Assembly (NCBI GenBank): GCA_030247885.1
Contig: JAPDRO010000007.1
Span: 1,185,501-1,249,500 of the forward strand
DNA: 64,000 nucleotides
DNA from: Taxawa tesnikishii (nom. ined.)
Taxonomy: Eukaryota; Ascomycota; Dothideomycetes; Dothideales
Reading direction: 5' to 3'
The notes beneath the pieces are model-generated. The model was not told the origin of the DNA, searched no databases, and saw nothing but the letters and a program-made list of their open reading frames with translations. Made by a program: the position numbers and the translations under genes. Shown here piece by piece: positions 11,001 to 21,975 of this stretch; within the stretch, counting starts at the first letter, position 1; every line of letters begins with the position of its first letter.

Positions 11001-12822
11001 ATGTCCGGTATGACCTCGCAGCCATCCATTGGTGCTGTTGTTGCTTCTCTGGAAGGCACTGAGCACGACCCTGGCCTCAACCCCCACAATCTCCGTCAAA
11101 TCGACAGCTACTGGGCGCAAGCCCGTCTGATGTATTCTCCCTTCGAGGCCGGTCTCACCGGTCCTGACCCAGGTGAGTGGTTCTTCCCTTTCTGATTTCT
11201 TTCCTTCCCATTTCTTGATGCACTATGTGCCTTCCACAAATGGATCAGAAGATGTGCTCGACAGGAATCTTGAGGCAGCCTTCTTCGACTCTCCTGCCCT
11301 CTTGTCACTCCGGCCCGCCATCCTCGAGTTGATCTTTCCTTTCTGATTCCTTTCCTTTCTCATTTCGTGATGCTCTATGTGCCTTCCACAAATGAATCAG
11401 AAGATGTGCTCGACAAAAATCTTCAGGCGGCCTTCTTCGACTCTCTTGCCCTCTTGTTACGCCGGTCCGCCATCCTTCGCCATCCCAACGAACATCACTG
11501 TACCGTGCTACCATCGGCGAAAGAGATGTGCATTATGACAAAGCGACAATGAAGGTCAGAGTGGAAGAAGGTGGCCTACGTCTGCAACCCTAATCTGCTG
11601 CCCAGCGCCTGCCTGGGCCCCTCAAGCAGATCAATGTGGCAGATTCGTCCGGATAGTTATCGACACCGTCCCACTAACCCCTTCCCGGCCCCACCTGTTA
11701 TTCTTCACAAGCACTCCCTATCTCTTTTGTGTTCGCTCTCAGTCACATCCACAATATTCGTTCTATGTTTGCTTTCAGTTCTACGTACTAACAACCCTCG
11801 AGAAGTGTACGAACATGAAATTCCAGGAGGTCAGCTCACGAACCTGATCTTCCAGGCCTCACAACAGGGTCTGGGCGAGCAGTGGGCGCAGACGAAGAAG
11901 TCGTACGAGGAGGCCAATGACCTGCTCGGCGACATCGTCAAGGTGACACCCACCTCCAAGGTCGTCGGCGATCTCGCCCAGTTCATGGTGTCCAACAAGC
12001 TCACCTACCAAGACGTCATCGACAAGGCCGAGCAACTCGACTTCCCCTCCTCCGTGCTCGAGTTCTTCGAAGGTCTCATGGGCCAGCCATACGGCGGCTT
12101 CCCCGAGCCGCTGCGCACTCAGGCGCTCCGCGGCCGTCGCAAGATGGACAAGCGGCCCGGTCTCTACCTCGACCCGACCGACTTCGACGCCGTGCGCAAG
12201 CAGCTCAAGGAAAAGTTCGGCGGCGCCTCCGAAACTGACGTGGCGTCGTACGTCATGTACCCCAAAGTGTTCGAGGACTACAGGAAGTTTGTGCAAAAGT
12301 ACGGCGACCTGTCGGTGCTGCCGACAAAGTACTTTTGGCGCGTCCCGAGATCGGCGAAGAGTTCAACGTCGAGCTCGAGAAGGGTAAAGTGCTGATCCTC
12401 AAGCTGCTGGCCGTGGGTCCCCTCAGCGAGCAGACGGGCCAGAGGGAGGTCTTTTACGAGATGAACGGTGAGGTCAGACAGGTTACCGTCGACGATCAGC
12501 GCGCTGCGGTTGAGAACAAGAGTCGTCCGAAGGCAGACGCGAGCGACAGCAGCCAAGTCGGCGCCCCTATGTCTGGTGTCGTCGTCGAGGTGAGGGTTAA
12601 GGAGGGTGGTGAGGTGCAGAAGGGTGATCCGATTGCTGTGCTCAGCGCTATGAAGATGGTAAGTCCTTCTTTTCTCCGCTAAGCATAAGTTTATGCCTTT
12701 GCTAACATGGACGTCAGGAAATGGTCATCTCGGCACCGCATTCTGGCAAGATCGACAGCCTGGGCGTCAAGGAGGGTGACTCGGTCGACGGCCAGGATCT
12801 GGTTTGCAAGATTGTGAAATGA
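8058..12822 (+). CDS. PYC: Pyruvate carboxylase
   Basis: Biotin enzyme that carboxylates pyruvate to oxaloacetate using ATP and bicarbonate; the main anaplerotic step. Seven exons: 8058-8214, 8473-9340, 9399-9670, 9777-10772, 10828-11172, 11803-12658 and 12718-12822. With one T restored in the T4 run at 12333-12336 they total 3600 nt, giving 1199 residues, the usual family length. The biotin carboxylase domain (about residues 48-500) shows LVANRGEIPVRIFRTAHEL and the ATP-grasp loop GGGGRGMRV. The carboxyltransferase domain shows TTWRDAHQSLLATRVRT and IHVHTHDSAGTGVASM. The biotinyl domain ends with AMKM/EMVISAPHSG, split by the last intron just after the motif. No mitochondrial presequence is seen, as in other fungal enzymes. 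The fifth intron is unusually long (630 nt) and the first is 258 nt. Confidence 0.97.
11180..11475. repeat. Tandem duplication (about 151-bp unit, two diverged copies) in a PYC intron
   Basis: Copy 1 spans about 11180-11330 and copy 2 about 11331-11475. Both contain the same blocks, for example TATGTGCCTTCCACAAATG, AGAAGATGTGCTCGACA and GCCTTCTTCGACTCTC, with scattered substitutions. The repeat lies wholly inside the 630-nt intron between GLTGPDP and EVYEHEIPGG. Confidence 0.9.
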
Positions 12823-13248
12823 GGCTTCTCTATCCGGCTCGGTTTATGCGTTTACGAATAGAAAAGTGGTGCGGTAATGCGATTGCAGTCGTTTTTTGGA
12901 CACGATTGTTTACTGTGCTAACCATCTATCTACGTGGGTACTCGTGCAATCGCTGAAATAGCAAACGACCGCTCGAAGAAAGGCTTCCAGGGTGAATGCC
13001 AGCGAATGGTGCAGTATATGTGTGTGTTCAAGCTATCTTGCCGAGACCGGACATTGTGCATTCGAGCTCTCGTTCTGCAGTACGGTAGGAAAGGGTACAC
13101 ATTGTCCGTGCGCGCGACAAGTAGACAGACAGCACTTCACGGAAAACGCAGCACTGCTGACGTTGCAGTGTTGACTTGAGGTGAGTGGTTGACCCGAGGG
13201 GACGTATTGACTCGAGCGGTCACCTCAGTCAGTCTTGTTGCGGATCGT
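12823..13248. other. Convergent 3' region, no gene recognised
   Basis: 426 bp between the stop codons of pyruvate carboxylase (plus strand) and the KH-like gene (minus strand). Only 3' untranslated sequence is expected here. Confidence 0.5.
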
Positions 13249-15536
13249 TCAACAATGATGCAGCATCTCAGCGGCCGTTCTTTCTCCTCCCCTTCCGTGG
13301 CCTATCTCCGTCTCCGTGTCCGTCTGGTCATACCTAATAATGACATCCCGGATTGTGTCCAGCTTCTGCATGAAAGCTTCGAAACCGTCTCCGGCGGCCC
13401 CAGCCGTAGCACGATTGTGGCTTCTACCCGGGATGCTGTCAGCTGGAAACCAGCTCTGCAAGTCCGCCGCCCACGTCGCGCCCCTGCCCAAACCAACATT
13501 GCAATTCTGGCTGAAGTTCGACTCCCAGATTCTGTTCGTGACACTTAGTGTCCAGTAGGGTTCATACTTCTCAAGCATGTCGGTAATACCCGGTGGACCT
13601 CCCTTGGGTGAGGGTACCCATTTCATATCCTGTACCTGGGCGAGTTCGAGTGTGTAGTCGCTGTTGGTGATGTTGTAGTGCCACGCCACACGCTGCTCGA
13701 CTGACTTCTTGCCGTAAGCGGGTCCGTCCAATCTCCACCAGTGGGTGAGGGGATCGAGTTTATGGGCTGCATCTGGGACAACAGCAAGTCTCCATTCGGC
13801 GAGCTCCTTCAGCCATCGGGGCAGACCGTCTTCGTTGACAATTTGCGTGCCGAGCATATCGAATTGCCAGGCAAAGCCGTCAGCGATGTCGGTAATACTC
13901 ATGTCGAGGAGAACGGCAGGGGCGGGCGATGATGTCTTGTCGAGTCGCATCCATTTGGTGGACACATGGTCAAGGCTACTATAGTTATCTTGCCAGGACT
14001 TGGAGAGCTGGACGATGTAGTCCAACTCAGGTGGTTCCAAGGTGAGTGTTGCTTTGTACACAGGCTGGACGTCCTTCAACCTGCGGCAGAACATAGATGT
14101 AGGACGTAGAAAATCTGTGGCGCTACAGAGCCGGTCTTTCGCCTTCTGCTCCATGGAATGGTGTCCGATCCTGCACGCGGGTAAGCTCGACCCCTTCTTT
14201 GAAAGTCGTTCGGTAACGCTTACTCGTTGGTAACTTTGGCTAAAAACCTTGGATCGGCAACCATTGATTCGAAATCCGCCAGCTCGTACGTTCCTGTAAC
14301 AGAGTCCTTGAAGACCATAGGGAGAATGTACCAAGCCTTGCACGCAGCTCCACATTGCCCCAAAAGAACCTACTCTTGCTCACGGCTTGCATGATGTTAT
14401 TTCGTATTGTCCGGTGGTTGGTTGTTGTTTGTTCCTTGAGCACTGATTCGTATGCGACGTCCCCGACAATCAGAGCTCCCGCGCGAAGCCTCTTTCCAGT
14501 TTTCAGCCGTGTATCCTCGAAGGGTTTGGGATGGATGACTTGAGGAAAGATACAATCAATAAGGTAGAGACGAGATGGGACAAATTTGGATCTCGGACGC
14601 CGGAAGAGACGAACAGGTAGTGAGTCAGCCTGGCGTGCAGCGATTTGGAACGTGATGGCACGAAGGCGGCACAGCGCTTGGGGAACGTTCTCAGCACGGC
14701 CCATGATCTTGAAGGCTTTCAGTGTTTTGTCGAAGACGATGTAGCAACAGTTTTCCGTTCGGACCCGATCCAGGCCCTCAAAGTGATGGCCGAAGATTTC
14801 TTCTGGACGAATATCGTTAGGAGGCCAAGTGAAGTATCCCTGCGCCAATAAGCTATGATCTCAACTCACAAAACACAGCGGACGCGATGCTTACGACAGC
14901 CTCAAATACAGTGTCCGGAAGCGGAATACGTCTGAGTTCTTGACGCATGTCCACCTCTTCCCCCATCTTTCTGTCTTTCGCACGAATTGCCAGGTATTTC
15001 TTGTCGATCTCCGAGTTGGCGGTGTTCCGGTGCTGGCCGTATGATGCCCATGGCCCAGCCTTCCCCTTGCTGACTGGTTGGTTGTTCGCGTCTTTTATCA
15101 AAGCGATCAATTGGGCTCGGGCTTCAGCTGCTTGCTTCTCTTCACCCCAGATGAGGCACGTGTCTTTCTCCAGTTTGACGTGAGTCTTTGTATGCTTGGC
15201 CAATGTGTTCAAAAGGTTGTCTCCATTACCATCACGCTGCAGCAGGAACGGAGCGAACGAACCAAGGGTTAGCTTAGTGATTGGTGGTTCGTTCCTACGC
15301 CAGAGAATGGTGCCTGCATTGTCCTCTGTGCCTATGAACGCTTTAGTAGCAGTCCCGCGTTCCTTCTTGCGCTGAGGAGTGGTCCTGGCATAAGAGCGAC
15401 TCGGTGGACTGCTGTCGTCAGCATGTTGTTGCTCGCTGAGTTTGAGCTCGATATATTTGCTGATGGGCGCTTTGTTTTCGGTCGAGCGTGCGTCCAGATC
15501 CCACTCGCGGGCATCTTCACGCTCGTAGTCTTTCAT
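13249..15536 (-). CDS. Conserved fungal protein of unknown function, KH-like segment
   Basis: A 726-residue protein in three exons: 14895-15536, 14224-14839 and 13249-14170. Introns are 55 nt (14840-14894) and 53 nt (14171-14223). One missing base near the TT at 14338-14339 must be restored to read NVELRAKAWYILPMVFKD; exon lengths then sum to 2181 nt. Residues about 85-150 contain LLQRDGNGDNLLNTLAKHT followed by THVKLEKDTCLIWGEEKQAA, which looks like a KH-type RNA-binding fold. The middle has GYFTWPPNDIRPEEIFGHHF. The C-terminal half has many Trp residues and no known motif. A mitochondrial RNA-related role (SLS1-like) was considered, but the sequence seen does not establish it. Confidence 0.7.
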
Positions 15537-15940
15537 GGTTGCGGGAGCTCGGTTTGTTGGGGATAGTGCTCTTCAGCTGCCGCAATTTGAGGGAGTTGAA
15601 GGCTCGTGGAGGTTTTCTGAAACAAGTAATGGGTGAAGGTGAGGATGAGAATGGAAGTGAGGATTTTGAAGAGGAAACTGGTTTTCAAACGAAGAAAGGT
15701 TTTTAACCATGAAAAGGCGCCAAGCCAAGACAGCTACGCCTTCCCTTCTTGTCATCCACACCCATCACGTCACAGACGCGTGCAACGCAGCAACAGCAAA
15801 GAAGCACAAAGCAGAACCCAACCGGATTGATATCGACCTCCCATTTCTAGTGAAAGCACTCACTATCCGAACGAAAAGCCAGCCACATCATGTCTTGGGC
15901 TCTGCTTAGTCCTGGTAACGTCAACCTTTATCTGCTGCAG
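15537..15940. other. Intergenic between KH-like gene and tannase remnant
   Basis: Upstream region of the minus-strand gene. It also occupies the place where the missing N-terminal half of the tannase-like gene should lie, but nothing matching it is recognisable. Confidence 0.45.
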
Positions 15941-17038
15941 GACTTTGCTAGTGTAGCATTGAGCGACATGGCCGTTGTCTGTAAGGCTGTGACAACGTCC
16001 TTTTATGGAACTCCGCCGCAACACTCTTAGCGGCTTGGTTGCTCGACCGGAGGACGTCAGGGCCTCATGCTCGCTCAGCGCTATCCGGATACTTTCGATG
16101 GCATTGTCGCACTGGCGCCGGCGATCAATTGGGGACAGTTTATCCCGGCTGAGTATTGGCCACAGCAAGTCATGAACCGGCTTGGTGCCTATCCTCAGCA
16201 TGCGAGTTCAACGCCATTGTCGCAGCAGCAATTGAAGCATGTGATGCGCAGGATGGTGCAATGGATGGTGTAATCAGCCGTCCAGAATTGTGTCAGTTCG
16301 ATCCAAAGTGGCTTGTCGGCCGGTCCTTCAACTGCAATGGGATGCAGAGCACGTTCACCTCAGCTGCCGCTCAAATCGTCGAAGCCACTCGGACCGGCGC
16401 CAGAGATGAGAATGGAGCCTCCCTTTGATACGGTCTCGAATCGGGAGCCGCACTCTCCAGGCCCGTGAACACGACCAGCACGACCCCCAATAATTGCACC
16501 GGCGCCCCTTTCTCCATCACCGATGAATGGATCCGTCTTTTCGTTCAAAAAGACCGGAACTTCAACATCAAGAACATGACTTATGCAGAATTCGCAACCG
16601 TGTGGCATGCCTCGGTGCAGCAATACACCTCAATCATTGGCACAAACGACCCTGACCTCTCTCGGTTTCGTGCAAATGGAGGCAAGATGGTGACCTGGCA
16701 CGGCCTCGCCGAACAGCTCATCTTCCCGGACAATTCGGTCGATTACTACGATCGCGTGCTGCAGCTGGACAGGAATGCGGCCGACTTCTATCGCTTCTTC
16801 AAGGCTCCTGGGACTGTGCATTGTGCTCCAGATGCCGGGCTATATCCGTTGGGTGTTGGAGGCGGTTGTTGAATGGGTAGAGCAGGGTCGGGCTCCAGAT
16901 GTGTTGACAGCTGTGCAGATCAGTACGAACGGTCAGATTGCCAATGGCACGACGAGGCCGTTGTGTCCGTATCCGCTTATTCAAAAATTTGTGGGTGGAG
17001 ATCCTACGGCGGCGTCGTCGTTTCAGTGCGTTAAGTAG
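15941..17038 (+). pseudogene. Tannase/feruloyl esterase family, 5'-truncated pseudogene
   Basis: Remnant of a secreted serine esterase of the tannase family, which cleaves gallate or ferulate esters of plant phenolics. Recognisable parts are the nucleophile motif [20 protein letters not shown], then [45 protein letters not shown] and PGTVHC. The Cys-Ser and His-Cys pairs of the CS-D-HC motif survive, but the Asp position reads Glu (GLAE). Lesions are TAG at 16028-16030 three codons before GCS (replacing an aromatic residue), TGA at 16426-16428 where Trp is expected before YGLES, a one-base loss near 16198, and another shift near 16855. The N-terminal half (signal peptide and about 150 residues) is absent. 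Two nonsense substitutions cannot be explained by homopolymer errors, so true decay is the best reading. Confidence 0.85.
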
Positions 17039-17571
17039 GCTCAAGAAGGAATGAAGCACCTGTCAATCGCACTATACCGCATTTCTCATATGCATCGATA
17101 GCTGCATGGAGGTGCATGTTGAGAGCATTCCGGTTCGGCCGTCTGGCGGTCCGGTGAGCCAATTGTATGAGGATATAGAAGCGTGGCAGCGGGTACCACA
17201 GTGGGGAAATTCGCTGTTCGAAAAGGGAACCACCACAGATTTGAAACCTGCGTTCAGCGTTTTATCATGGGTATCCTGCTTTTCCAAAATCTGCTCGTAC
17301 CGATTTCCGTCCTATATTCCTCGAGAGTTGTATCACAGTTCTGATCTGGCTTCTCGAATTCCGTGCCCGCATACACACAAGCTCCACCTTCCAACGCCCG
17401 GAGCAAGTAGTGTTCTTTGGTGATTGCATATGTTGCGCGCCGAACGACTCGCATCAACTCGTGTCTGTAGCGACTCGCGCTGCTGCTTGAGCGCAACTTG
17501 TGCTGTAGAACTTGCATTTACTGTTGCCGCTGGCCAAACACTCGCCGCACTTTTATCTTCTTTCCCTCTAC
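17039..17571. other. Intergenic, no gene recognised
   Basis: Lies between the tannase remnant and the end of the prefoldin gene (convergent). No protein or RNA feature was recognised. Confidence 0.45.
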
Positions 17572-18224
17572 TCAGGATGCCACGCCAGCTTGTGCAGCAC
17601 CACCGCCTGTTTGGCTTGCAAGTACCTTCTGTCTCAACACTGTAACACGACGAAGTGAGTATGCTTTCAACAAGATTGAAGCCACCTCCAGTTTCTTTGG
17701 TTCGCTTCCTGTTACATGCAAGTTCTTGCAGTCCAAGAGTATGCACTCACCTTCCTCAACAACCCGCAAATTCTGCGATTTACTATTGACGATCTGTTCC
17801 AAATCTTTTACATTCCTCCCCAACTCTTCCACCTTACCCTCGTAGAAAGTCGTCGCGTCCTTTGTGTTCTTCTCCACATAGAAACCCGTCCCGACGTCTA
17901 CCAACACTGTCTCTGTACTCGCCAGTGTGCCGGGAACGTAGAGCGAGGAGGTGAGAGGTACGAGTAAAGGCTTGTCGGCTGCGGATTCGGCGACACCGCG
18001 TTTGATCGAGGTAAGACAGTCGCGGAACTTAGATTGAGCTTGACGGAGGGAGGTGTAGGAGCTTGTCAAGTGCGAGACTTCATCATCGAGCTGCTTCTTT
18101 ACTTGAGAGAGCTGTTGGACGGATAGAGATGTCAAGTCGACTGAGAGGTGGGTTAGTGGAGGCTTGAGGGTAGTGTCAGGGAAGCATGGATTGCACTTTG
18201 CTGGCCTTTCGGGTCGCCTGACAT
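17572..18224 (-). CDS. GIM5: Prefoldin subunit 5
   Basis: A 161-residue alpha-class prefoldin subunit; prefoldin delivers nascent actin and tubulin to the TRiC/CCT chaperonin. Three exons: 18197-18224, 17751-18140 and 17572-17639. The first exon has only 28 nt (MSGDPKGQQ) and joins through a 56-nt intron with CACTAACCC to IDLTSLSVQQLSQVKKQL. The second intron is 111 nt and joins LRVVEE to VLRQKVLASQ. N- and C-terminal coiled coils flank a beta-hairpin region (PLLVPLTSSLYVPGTL, VLVDVGTGFYVEK), the expected prefoldin layout and length. The start codon lies 270 bp from the ORC1 start on the opposite strand, so the two genes share a promoter region. Confidence 0.93.
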
Positions 18225-18402
18225 TTTTGTCTAATGGCCGTGGAGAATGGGGAAGAGTATGTGAGTAATTGGTTCAACCTGCCGTCTCTATGAGTGTTGG
18301 CAACTGGATGTTTCGACTTTCACGGGATGTGGGGTACGGTAAGGTACGGCCCGAAATCTGTCGGCTTGCTACTTTTGGAAAGTTTAAGTGGTTCACGAGC
18401 CG

Positions 18403-18419
18403 ACGCGTGGTTGACGCGT
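18403..18419. promoter_or_regulatory. Two MluI cell-cycle boxes (ACGCGT) upstream of ORC1
   Basis: Perfect ACGCGT at 18403-18408 and 18414-18419, spaced 11 bp (about one helical turn), 76-92 bp before the ORC1 ATG. In yeasts this palindrome is the MCB site bound by MBF at G1/S. Function here is inferred from sequence and position. Confidence 0.65.
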
Positions 18420-18494
18420 TGGCGCAGGGTGAAACCATACACAACATCATATTAGTACAAGGGATTATCCATACGACACAAAACATACGACGAA

Positions 18495-20953
18495 ATGACG
18501 CAAAAACGGAAAAGATCGAAAGTCGAACAAGCACGACAGATTCTCAAGGGTCGTGTAAATCCCATCGACGAATACGAGATCACCGCAACCGACGACGAGG
18601 CAGAGGACGAGTTATGGGAGTGGATATACGAAGATCCAGAGGATACCGATAGTACAAACACCCAAAAGCAACCTACGCCTGGAAGATCAGGACTTCGTGA
18701 CATGAGGAGGATTGTTGGTGCACGAGCAGGCAGCGTCGAGATTAGGGTAGGCGATACGGTAGTCCTCGCAGCTACGGGGAACGAGACGTGGGCAGCTATC
18801 ATTTGCGAGTTCTCCGAAGGAGAGACTGAAGATGAAGATGGGGATAGAGTGCTGGAAAAGAGGGCGATGTTTCAGTGGTTTTCGCCCGAGAAGGAGATCA
18901 GGAATAAGGCGAAGAAGAGGACGGATTTCTTGCCGGTGAGTGGACGCGCGATCGAAAAGACGTCTGGGAAAAGATAGCATGACATGAATGGGACAAAGGG
19001 AGAGGCTGGCACAGAACGGTGTGTAACGAACACCCAGTTGACACACGATTCTATAGAATGAACTCTACGCAACAACAGAGAGGGATGAGAACCCCTTAAC
19101 CACGATCAATGGCAAAGCGACGGTTATGTCAGAGGCGTTATTCAATCAGATGTTCACAAATGGGAAGGTCCCACGAAGTTCGAAAGATCACGGCAAAGTG
19201 TTCGTCTGCCGAAGAGGCGTTAACACACGTACGGCATCCTACACGGACGAATTTATTTGGGAGGATATCTACCACGGGCAGGAAGAAGATATTGATTCCC
19301 TCGTCGACCTCATCAACAGCCAGACCGTCCGCAGCCGTGCAGCCGGCACTAGGGGAACTCGTAAACCTGCGCCTCGTCGCAACGTCAAAGACCTGGATAA
19401 TTTCGTTGTCCCCTCTTCTGACGAAGAGGGACCCAGTACACCGCGCAAAAGAAGCAGAAACTAACCGCCTCAACACCCACATCCCGGCACGAACACGCCA
19501 GCCCTCGTAAACTCACAACACCGACCCACCGCCGCATCATCGCCAAGAGACCGCTAGAATTCACTCCATTAGGAACACGGATCCTTGACCCCTCTCACAC
19601 CGCATCACCGCACCAGCTCGCTCGCAGCACTCTGCACGTATCCGCCGTACCCAATGCTCTGCCCGGACGCGAATCCGAATTCGAAACCGTCTACACGCAC
19701 CTCGAAGCCGCGATCAGCGCAGGCACGGGCTCATGCATTTACATCTCCGGCACGCCCGGCACGGGCAAGACCGCCACAGTGCGCGAAGTGGTAGCAGCCC
19801 TGCACTCCGCCGTCGCCGAAGAGGCGCTCGACGACTTCGTCTTCGTCGAGATCAACGGGATGAAAGTCACCGATCCGCACCAATCCTACTCCTTGCTCTG
19901 GGAAGCGTTGCACGGCGATCGGGTGAGCGCATCACACGCGCTCGAACTCCTTGAGCGCGAATTCAGCACGCCGAGTCCGCGCAGAGTGCCGTGCGTGGTT
20001 CTGATGGACGAGCTCGATCAGCTGGTCACCAGGAACCAGGCCGTCATGTACAACTTGTTCAACTGGCCTAATCTCCGTCATTCTAGGCTTATCGTGTTGG
20101 CTGTGGCTAATACTATGGACTTGCCGGAGCGCACGTTGTCGAACAAGATCTCATCCAGACTGGGATTAACAAGGATCACGTTCTCGGGCTACACGCATCA
20201 GCAGTTGATCAGGATCATTGAGAGCCGGCTCGAAAGCGTGGGCGGTATGGGTGTCGTAGTGGATAAAGATGCCGTGCAATTTGCGAGTCGTAAAGTCGCT
20301 GCCGTGTCAGGCGACGCGAGGAGAGCTCTGGACATTTGTCGCAGGGCTGTTGAGATTGCCGAAGCCGAAGTTGCCGGTAAAGATAAAGAGGCCCAGGACA
20401 CGGTGCCGGGCATACCGAGCAAGAAGAAGGGCGTCGTAACGATCGCGACGATCAAACAGGCAATCAATGAAGCTACGTCAACCCCGCTGGCAGCGTATCT
20501 GCGATCTTTACCGCTGGCGTCGAAACTCTTCCTCGCTGCGCTCTTGGCCCGTATCCGCAGGACCGGGATCGCGGAGGCCACGCTGGCAGATTGCGTTGAT
20601 GAGGCGAGGAGGATGGCTGTGACGACGACTTCACAAGCGGAAATTCTTTCGGGAGTTTTGCTCGCTCCAAACGAGCCTGTCGATGAAGGGTACGGTAGCG
20701 GCGGCTCTGGAGAGAGGTTGCCAAGCACTCCGGCTAAGAGAGGCAGACATAAGATTGAGAGGGGGCGGACAAGGCGGCGAGGGTGAGGGGCCTAGGCAGC
20801 GCAGCGATGGAACTGGCGGAGGCGGGCATTGTGGGATTGGAAACAAGGAGAGGTGAGAGGGTAGGGAGGGTCAGGCTTGGCGTCGCGGAGGAGGATGTCC
20901 GTGGCGCGCTGAGGGAGGACGGAGAGTGTAGAGGGTTAGGATTTGTAGCTTGA
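18495..20953 (+). CDS. ORC1: Origin recognition complex subunit 1
   Basis: Largest ORC subunit, an AAA+ ATPase that marks replication origins and loads the MCM helicase. Exon 1 is 18495-18935; a 121-nt intron (18936-19056) follows TDFLP and leads to NELYATTERDENPL. Two one-base losses are needed: the A4 run at 19447-19450 (giving TPRKKKQKLTAST) and the G5 run at 20761-20765 (giving IERGADKAARVRGLG). The total is then 2340 nt, 779 residues. An N-terminal BAH domain (about residues 65-210) reads EIRVGDTVVLAATGNETWAA. Walker A is SGTPGTGKT (about 378-385) and Walker B is VVLMDELDQL (about 463). Sensor and winged-helix regions follow. The corrected C-terminus GERVGRVRLGVAEEDVRGAL matches the family. 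Both breaks leave essential domains, so they are almost surely sequence errors. Confidence 0.95.
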
Positions 20954-21975
20954 AGTAGACTCAGGGGCTATCAAGATGCGGTATGTGGCCTTCTCCATTC
21001 AAAGTCTTCCCTTGAGTTTTTGAAAAGATCTTCGTGGGACTCCAGGAGCTCCGCTACGCGTGCAAGGCTGTCCTCTGGAGACAGTCGCAACGATTTTCGC
21101 CCACCACATTGTCAGCCTCATTGCGGAAGCGGATGGATATCGACTGAAGCTCCTTGTGTTGGTGGAGTCTGGTGACAAAGATCGAGATGTTCTGTCGAAA
21201 ATCCTCGATTGCGTGGATCCCTTCGGTCATACGGTCCGGGTGATCGATGATGACTTTAAAGGGTGTTTTGCGGTACTCGATATCGCACGCCGACGGGGGC
21301 GGGTTTGAGGTAAGTATGAACCATTGCATCATTTGCGTACCGGGTCGCCTGCGTTTATGCCAAGATTGTAAGAGTAACAAACATGGGATGATAGTAAGTA
21401 TCTGATGGCGAGTTGGCCATTCCTAATCGGGTAACTGCTGATTCTCACCACTCGTGTTAGCGTGGTGCTGCCACAAATGTATACAGCTCTCCTTGTCCAC
21501 CCGAACCTCTCCCTCCTCTTCTTCATCCAACGGCATCGATATGCGCCCGAATAAGGGACGGCAGAAGAAGACGTCCTCTCATCATGGCCCCATTGATAGT
21601 GATCAGCTGCGTGCTGGTCTTCAAGATATTTCGTATGTTCATCCAGTCAGTTCGGACGACTATTGGGCCTGTTGCAACGCAACTCGTTCCTCTCATACGA
21701 AACTTCCAGTTCAGTCACACACCAACTTCAACCTTCACCTTGTGTCAGTTTAACTCAAGCTCCACTTAAGCTGTTCGCATCCAATTATCAACAGTCTAGT
21801 GTCATCTTCTGCCGGGCGACCAGACCAGTCTCCCAACGACTGTTCCAGAAATCCAATAATGACATGCCAATGGGGTCCCAATCCTCTCCCTTCACCCCCT
21901 GCGAAAATCCTCGCATAGTTACGCCCCGCATCGCAATTCATTGAGCAATCCGGACGATGACAACCCAGAGCAGAA
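20954..21975. other. Intergenic with a doubtful minus-strand ORF at 21054-21380
   Basis: 1.0 kb between ORC1 and the Dabb-GFA gene (convergent). A 108-codon minus-strand frame at 21054-21380 includes FKVIIDHPDRMTEGIHAIED and LHQHKELQSISIRFRNEADN. This has the feel of a fragment of a fungal F-box-like hypothetical protein, but it has no clear start or partner exon. Nothing else was recognised. Confidence 0.3.

Noticed and set aside
12300-12400. Pyruvate carboxylase as a pseudogene because of the frame break
   Set aside because: A single missing T in a T4 run explains it and restores an 1199-residue enzyme with all motifs; the enzyme is central to metabolism.
18495-20953. ORC1 split into several separate genes
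   Set aside because: BAH domain, AAA+ core and winged-helix end are all in order, and two one-base corrections give one continuous protein.
21054-21380. Minus-strand frame resembling an F-box-like hypothetical protein
   Set aside because: Too short, no start context and no adjoining exon; mentioned only as doubtful within the intergenic entry.
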